Source of the DNA: Paraconiothyrium sp. Pb-2020
Taxonomy: Eukaryota > Ascomycota > Dothideomycetes > Pleosporales > Didymosphaeriaceae
Direction: 5' to 3'
Length of the DNA: 64,000 bases
NCBI GenBank assembly: GCA_022419385.1
Contig: JAJUBI010000001.1
Span: 4,712,001-4,776,000 of the forward strand
How positions within the stretch are numbered: the first letter of the stretch is position 1; each line of letters starts with the position of its first letter. Positions 57,837 through 64,000 of the stretch are shown in pieces. Made by a program: the position numbers and the translations under genes. Below the pieces are notes generated by a model. It had not been told where the DNA came from. It was given only the letters and a program-made list of their open reading frames with translations, and did not search any database.

Positions 57837-58841
57837 TTACTCTGCAACATCCAAGTCTTCGTGAGCTGCTGGAGGAGGCGATTCATCTGTGTAGTCCATT
57901 AGACAAAGTCTTCTTCTTCTAGGATGCGAAACTCACTCTTGCGCTCCTCGCCATTGGTGCCAGCATCGCGGTCCCGCTCGCGCTCACGGTCGTCATCACG
58001 ATCGCGCACATCCTTCATCTCCCGGTCGCGGTCGCCTTCGGGGCTCCGGGATCGATCTCGGTCACGGCGATCATAATCGCGCTCCCGACGGTCATCCTTA
58101 CGCGGAGAGTAATCACCGCCACGGCTACGACGAGGAGAGCGGCTACGAGGACGCTCACTACGCGGAGAGCGATCTCCACCACGGCCACCGCGTTCGCTGC
58201 GCTCGCCACGCTCACCACGTGGGCGATCGCGGCCAGAGTCAAAGCGCCATGAAGCGGATGGTGGGGTGCGAGCCCACTGTTGCATGTTAGATACATCGGC
58301 TTGGAAGACTCGGTACAACATACCTCGATCTTCAACAAGTCGTCACGGCCAATGCGCTTGTTGTGCATCTCGTGGTACGCATCGTCAGCATCACGGCGGC
58401 TCTCATACTCCACGAAAGCGAACCTGCCATACACGATGAGTTTGATGCCGTGTCCGGGGGTGTTCGTCATCACTTACAGCCTGCTGGATGCGGAGCGCGG
58501 CGCAGGGATATCGCAGCGAACGAGGCGACCATAGCTGGGAACGACATTAGATGGATCTGTAACGTAGAACGTAATAGTGGAAGAGAGCTGAATGTAGCGC
58601 ACTGTGCGCATAACAAAGGCGTGGGAAGCGGTGTCTAGTGCGACGAAATCGAGGCATCGAGAAGGGCGACGAGGGATAAAGCAATTCGATCGCTCGAGAT
58701 AGATGGTAGGCGATGTACGCGGGAACGATCGGGGAGGGCGGTGCGTTGAGTAACATACCGTTCGAACTCGTAGGCGAGGTCGCGAGCGCGCGTGCCGTGG
58801 CCGAAGCCAGTGACGTAGAGCGTGGTGCCGCCGCGAGACAT
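57837..58841 (-). CDS. SR-type splicing factor (RRM plus arginine/serine-rich tail)
   Basis: RNA-binding protein of 209 aa in five exons: 58841-58759, 58534-58478, 58423-58324, 58276-57937 and 57886-57837. The N-terminal RRM has RNP2 TLYVTGFGHGT and RNP1-like FAFVEYESRRDADDAY, followed by HNKRIGRDDLLKIEWA. The tail is RG/RS/RD-rich (SPRSERPRSRSPRRSRGGDY). The last intron (50 nt) joins ERK to DESPPPAAHEDLDVAE; without it the protein would end LEEEDFV, so splicing changes the C-terminus. The first intron is long (224 nt), common for autoregulated SR genes. It resembles the yeast/fission yeast Srp-type proteins that assist splice site choice. Confidence 0.87.
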
Positions 58842-59823
58842 GTTGGCGTTGTGCGAATATGGACGTAGCAGGCTCGGGGTGGACGGGGTGACAGGGCTCT
58901 GGACGCGTCGTGGGCGGTGGAGTGAAAAGAGAGCGTGAGGCTGGAGACGCGAACTTTGAAGCCGGGAGGCAACTACGTAACTGCCCTAGTCCCAAAACGG
59001 GAGCAAGCTCCCGCCATGACCGCAAGGAGCGCTTTGAACAAGTGCAGTCACCGCCGCGAGAAGCAATCGCTCCAGGACACAGCCGCTAGAGAAACACATT
59101 GAGCAGGAGCCGTTTCTGAGATGCTGCCGCTTTGAAAGTACTTGTCACTTGTTCCGCGGAGCGCATGTGAAACAGCACGCGAGCAGCTCAGTTAGACTGG
59201 ACTCGACGCAGGTATACGACTGATGATATGAGTATCATGTAGAGAAGCGGATAGACGAAAGTCTGTGTGCCAAACTACCCCCTGGGCCTATATATAGGAA
59301 GCACCAAGCTGTCATGCGTGTTGAGTCGCACGGTTCTGGCGTGTGGTGATTGTCGAAGTCCGTCTGAATCTGTTGGCTCATGACAAGGAGCGCAGACTCA
59401 AATTCACAGGACGACCTCTAGCATTTGGAGACTCAAGGCACTGTGGGGACTCATGGTGCTGTACCAGTGAATTAGAAGACGATAGAAGCGAGCAGATGGT
59501 CATTGGAAATGTTCACCATCAGTAGCGACACCGCGAACACGGGCCACGCTTTGGATTATGTCAGCGCGACATCTCAAGTCGCGCCAAAGAACCTGGCGCC
59601 CAAACAATTGCTTCACTTTGCCCGCTCACCCACCAACACACAGTTCTTTGTCTACGCGCCACTTCCTCGCGTGCACGAATACAGCCCATACTTTATCCTT
59701 CGACGGCCGAGGAACAACCACGACGCGATAAAGGCGCATTCGCTCGCCACTCCCTTTGTCACGACTGCCCATTCCTTCGACTCGTCGCCCACCCGCACCG
59801 GCCGATTGCTGACCGAAATCACC
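58842..59823. promoter_or_regulatory. Divergent region between the SR protein and NAB2 genes
   Basis: 982 bases. A plus-strand frame is open from 59503 into the NAB2 gene but has no matching domain; I treat it as leader. Confidence 0.35.
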
Positions 59824-61547
59824 ATGGCTACCGATCTTGCGGCAGGCACGCCTCTTGCTACAGCGCTGCAAAACCTTGTCCAGCCTAAGCTCGCCGAGTT
59901 TGGTTGGACGACAGGCGGCGACGACACGACCCTTTTCGATTACATTCTGCTTATGCTCTCGAACGGCAAAAACGAGGAACAAGTCGCGACCGAGCTCTCC
60001 AACGACCTTCTTGACGAAGCCGAAGGCGAAAATACAGACACACACCGTTTTTCGCGATGGCTGTTCGACCAGGTCGACCAGCTACGCGGGAACTCTGCTG
60101 GCCTCAATGCGCAAACAAGCGATAACCAAATGGAAGATGCCGCTCACGAATCCTCTGCAACCGCGCAAGATATGGAGATGGAAGGCATTTCAGAAGTCGG
60201 AGACGCTTCATCAGGCACTATGTATGACACCAATTTCCTTTCAATTTCTCCTATGCTGTCCTCTCAAGATGCACGAAGAGACAGCGCCTGTGGACCCCGA
60301 TCCCCACGATCGAGTCCTCTTGGCGCGAGTCTTCGAAGGCGCGCGACACTTTCAGACGACGATCTCTAACGAATAGCAGACCCACCGGACCTAAAGCTAT
60401 GCGGAACAGTAGCGGCCCTAAGCAGGCACGTGGCGGCCGCTTGATGAATCAGGTGAACAGGCAAATGAATCGTAACGATGACCCTCTCCACCGTGTACGG
60501 GGTGCGCAAGGTGCTGGGCGTATAAACTCGCACTCGCGAGAGCCACCAAAAGGACCTCGCGGGCAGAATATTGGACGAGGACTCGAAGCAATGGCGAACG
60601 GAAGAGGTGCGGGTAACATCAATATGGGCCCTGGGATGAACGGAATGGGTGGCATGGGTATGAACATGGGTGTGCCGAACATGCCTATACCGCCCATGGG
60701 ACAAGGTCTTCCGGGAGGAGGATTGAATCCCCAACAGCAGATGGCCCTTATGTCCATGTATGAGCAGCAAGCGCAGATGATGCAACAGATCTTTTCTGGA
60801 CAGACTCCTCAACCATTCGTCAACCCTAATTTCCAGAAAGGAAAGAAGCCATTCGTTCGTGGATCGCAAGGACACCGTCAGAATTTGCCTCAATCGTCTA
60901 AATTTACGAAGAAGGAAGGCGAAGACGAAAATATGACCGATGGGCCCGCGGCCGATGGCGAAGGCATGCACGCCGACACGTCGCGACAAGGGCCGGATTC
61001 TGCGACGACAATGTGCCATTTCAACCAGAAGTGCGCCAAGGCTGATTGTCCCTTCGTCCATTCCTCGCCTGCAGCTCCCAAGACCGCGGTTGTCGATATG
61101 AATATCACATGCGACTATGGAGCGGCGTGCAAGAACTTCAAATGTGTCGGCAAACACCCTTCTCCCGCTAAGAAGCAACAGTTCCAAGCCGAGCAGGAGT
61201 GCATTTACTTTCCCAATTGCCGCGACCCACAGAATTGTCCGTACAAGCACCCGACTGAGAAACCATGCCGCAACGGTGCCGACTGCACGACTCCCGGTTG
61301 CACTTTCTGGCACAGCTCTGTTGTCTGCAAATTCAATCCCTGTACAAACGCTCGCTGTATCTACAAGCATCCTCTGGAGGGTCAGAAGAAAGGCAACATG
61401 GCCAAGGGTAACGTTTGGGTAGCATCGAAGAATGGGGAGGAGCAGAAGAAGGACCATGTAAGCGAGAGGAAATTCATTGACGAGAACCAAGAGGAGGAAC
61501 TGATCATTCCGGGCAAGGCTGACCAGATGGCGGAAGACGCGCTGTGA
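59824..61547 (+). CDS. nab2: NAB2-like nuclear poly(A)-RNA-binding protein with CCCH zinc fingers
   Basis: About 522 aa. Exons 59824-60221 and 60377-61547 in the preferred model. The N-terminus (ALQNLVQPKLAEFGWTTGGD, then WLFDQVDQLRG) matches the PWI-like domain of Nab2. The middle is RGG/methionine/glutamine-rich (RGLEAMANGRGAGNINMG). The C-terminus has five CCCH fingers near residues 345-455, for example CHFNQKCAKADCPFVH and CRNGADCTTPGCTFWH. Nab2 binds poly(A) tails, limits their length and escorts mRNA to the pores. The start was placed at ACCATGG (59824), where homology begins. The intron end is uncertain: two in-frame acceptors, 60268 and 60376, differ by 36 codons. Confidence 0.88.
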
Positions 61548-61972
61548 GTGGGCTGTAAAACAAGGACCGGGGCACGAGGAAATGACATCCGATGTGGTAT
61601 GGTATAGTCACAGCATCAGATGCTGTAGAACGAGGAACACGGCATTTGTACTATAGTTCAGGATACCGAAGGGTACGGCGTTTTGGCTTGGGTGGCATGA
61701 CCTGATCTGCATTGACGGGCTGCAGATGCTTCGGAAATTTTTAGAATGCGACTTGTGCTTCCTGGCAGCGAACAAGCTGCATCTCTCCCTACAAGCTTTT
61801 CCTGGCATTACTGTGACGTTCTCTCTGATTTGTGAAACGCTGACTACAAGGGGCGATCCGTCGAAGTGAGCGCGTCAGAACGGCCCGAGCTCGGGCTTTG
61901 CTAACGTCACGACAGAAGCTCCAGCGTATCCATGAGCCGCATTTGCAGACACCAGACCTCTCACACACGGCA
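61548..61972. promoter_or_regulatory. Upstream region of the protoporphyrinogen oxidase gene
   Basis: 425 bases after the NAB2 stop. No specific site recognised. Confidence 0.35.
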
Positions 61973-63779
61973 ATGCGGCTTAAGAAACATGCTCCGCTCA
62001 TAGAGTCGACATTGAAGCGCGTAGCTTTACGCCCAGTCGCCTCTTCGCTATGCAATCGCTGCCGCCGATACGTTTCGTCGCAAGCATATCCTGAGAAAGT
62101 GGCCGTGCTTGGCGGCGGCATATCAGGTCTCTCGAGCGCCTATTTCGTGGCGAAGGAATTCCCCCAGAGCAAGATCACAATTCATGAGGCGAACAAGGAC
62201 GGTGGAGGCTGGATACAGTCGAGGCGGGTGGAGGTGCCCAAAGGCGATGTGCTGTTCGAGTATGGGCCGCGGACGCTGCGACCGGGGAAGGACGCCCTGA
62301 TCACGGCGCAATTGGTGAGTACCGTGGACTCTGTCTTGAATCATTGGCTCACGGGGGGTAGATCCAAGATTTGGGTCTAACAGACAATGTTATCTTTACC
62401 AAGAAGACCGCCCCCGGCGCAAAGAACCGCTACATATACTACCCAGACCGACTGCAACGTCTCCCATCCCCAGGAGATGCGCCCGACTTTTGGCACATCG
62501 CTGAGTTATGGCGATCTGGTCTTCTTGCTGGTGCACCGTATGCACTCCTCGAACCGTTCCGCCGACAACGACTCGATTCTTTGAAAGATGAATCGATTGG
62601 CGATTTCATAGAGCGCCGCTTTGACAAGCGGCTAGGAACAAATCTTGCTTCTGCGGTCATGCACGGCATTTATGCTGGTGATATCTGGAAGCTTAGTGCT
62701 CGAACGCTCCTGTCGCAGGCATGGATGCTGGAGGGATTGGCAGGCAGTATATACAAAGGGATGATCAAGATCCAGCAAGAGACTCCGTTGACAGAGAGGG
62801 TCATGCTTTTCCATCCGCACGACTTAGACGTTTACAAGGCTATAAGGGAGGAAGTGAAGCTAGACGACGCTTTCAGAGCGCTGCTCGATGAGAGTGCAAT
62901 GTTCACCTTCGAGAACGGCATGGCTGAGCTAGTGATGGCATTGAAGAAAAACCTCGAAAATAATGGGAACGTTGACTTCAAGTTCGACAGTCGGGTCCAA
63001 AATTACAAGCTCGCAAAAGAAAATCGGGATCAGGTCGACGTCACAACTGGAGTAAGTTACCCTTCAGTAAGAGCTGCGATCGAAAGACTGACTTTTTGCA
63101 GCCCAAAGAAGCTCCGTCTACCGAAAAATACGATCTTGTCGTCTCCACCCTTCGCAATTCAAAATTGACCCCCTTTGTCACCGTTATGACAGTGAACCTC
63201 TATTTTCCAGACCCTAACCTCATCTCCGAAAAGGGCTTCGGGTACCTGATCCCCCAGTCCGTCGCCTTCGAGGAGAATCCTGAACGCGCTCTCGGCGTCA
63301 TATTTGATTCGGACGCTATTCAAGGTCAGGACTCCGCCGAAGGGACTAAGCTTACCGTCATGCTTGGCGGCCACTATTGGGATGGGTGGGAACACTTCCC
63401 CTCCAACGACGAAGCCTATGAGCTAGCCATGTCGCTCCTCCGCCGCCATCTTCATATCAAGGAGGAACCCACGAAATATCATGTCAATCTGAGTAAGGAT
63501 TGCATTCCCCAATACACTGTCGGATACGAGGACCGACTGAAGGGGTATGCGGAACGAGTACTATATGATTTTCATGGGAGAGTGCGGGTCGTGGGCAGTC
63601 AAACACATGGTGTAGGTGTGAACGACTGTATAAGAGGAGCATGGGCGATGGCCAGGCAATTGAGGGGTATCGGTTGGAAGAAAATGGAGACGGGCTTGGA
63701 GAAGGCGTTGGATGAGAGGTATGATGGCGCCTGGGTTAGTGCACCAGCCAACCAGGGATTGCCCAATTCGAAGCTATAG
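61973..63779 (+). CDS. hem14: Protoporphyrinogen oxidase (heme biosynthesis)
   Basis: FAD-dependent mitochondrial enzyme that oxidises protoporphyrinogen IX to protoporphyrin IX, the penultimate heme step. 569 aa from exons 61973-62314, 62362-63051 and 63102-63779. The N-terminus is basic and amphipathic (a likely mitochondrial presequence). It is followed by the dinucleotide motif VAVLGGGISGLSSAYFVAKE, then GGWIQSRRVEV and FEYGPRTLRP of the FAD-binding fold. Mid-protein blocks are IGDFIERRFDKRLGTNLASA and MHGIYAGDIWKLS. The C-terminal FAD contact is VVGSQTHGVGVNDCIRGAW. Introns are 47 and 50 nt. The stretch DLVVSTLRNSKLTPFVTV appears shorter than I expect for the family, perhaps a small deletion or a mis-set splice. 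Confidence 0.9.
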
Positions 63780-64000
63780 CGCATTGTATATGCTACTGCG
63801 TACATGAGAGAAGTATTCTTACTAGAGCTGTGTACTAAAAAAATGTATAACGTTCTTGAGCAGCGCAGCCGGTGGCCATGAGAAGGTGTGATGCGTTTGA
63901 CATAGTGTAAGTATACATTCGCGATCAATTGCTAAAGAGTGAGAAACGAAGAATATTGCGTGGGCCCATAGGTCATGGAAGTACGTATGTTACTCCATGA
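63780..64000. other. 3' flank at the window edge
   Basis: 221 bases after the protoporphyrinogen oxidase stop, no gene seen. Confidence 0.3.

Noticed and set aside
60366..61490. 374-aa minus-strand open frame
   Set aside because: Antisense shadow of the NAB2 zinc-finger exon.

Overview
The window is a piece of a filamentous ascomycete nuclear genome (Pezizomycotina; the gene set and intron style fit Dothideomycetes, but I cannot place it further). The evidence is many short spliceosomal introns, mostly 46-60 nt with GTRAGT donors, CTRAC-type branch sites and AG acceptors, together with families typical of such fungi: a CFEM/PTH11 receptor, Zn2Cys6 factors, a cytochrome P450, CSN3, a BUB1-type kinase, NAB2 and an SR protein. 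There are no operons. Several gene pairs are divergent and share a short promoter region.

Layout. 1-3.2 kb: 5' part of a SURF6/RRP14 ribosome-biogenesis gene (minus) divergent from a conserved uncharacterised protein. 4-7.5 kb: two unrecognised proteins flanking an initiator-tRNA-Met gene. 8.3-19.6 kb: minus-strand run of an MIT-domain protein, CSN3 and BUB1. 19.9-26.6 kb: zinc alcohol dehydrogenase, CFEM-PTH11 receptor and P450. 28.1-30.7 kb: isopropylmalate/tartrate dehydrogenase-family enzyme divergent from a glycerate-kinase-like P-loop kinase. 32-38.8 kb: a Fungal_trans protein, a small Zn2Cys6 protein and a DDHD phospholipase. 39.3-41.2 kb: an apparently frame-shifted orphan. 41.2-43.7 kb: a non-coding block. 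43.7-51.8 kb: small membrane protein, ketopantoate reductase, a fused double kappa-GST/HCCA-isomerase and three uncharacterised proteins. 51.8-56.2 kb: gene-poor. 56.2-64 kb: CYSTM protein, SR protein, NAB2 and protoporphyrinogen oxidase.

Most striking feature. At 5338-5461 (minus) lies an initiator tRNA-Met gene that folds perfectly only after removal of 52 nt from its variable loop. The removed segment has the hallmarks of a spliceosomal intron (GTAAGT donor, CACTAAC branch, TAG end), not those of a canonical tRNA intron at 37/38. Removal leaves exactly 72 nt with all eukaryotic initiator identity features. A Pol III terminator follows.

Other points: two introns with GC donors; one kinase carrying both MAD3-type KEN boxes and BUB1 features; a zinc-cluster protein and a Fungal_trans-only protein side by side; and three genes whose frame appears to jump by one extra base, which may be sequence errors or real lesions. 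Exon models were made by hand from splice signals and frame; lengths were checked for divisibility by three but not against transcripts.
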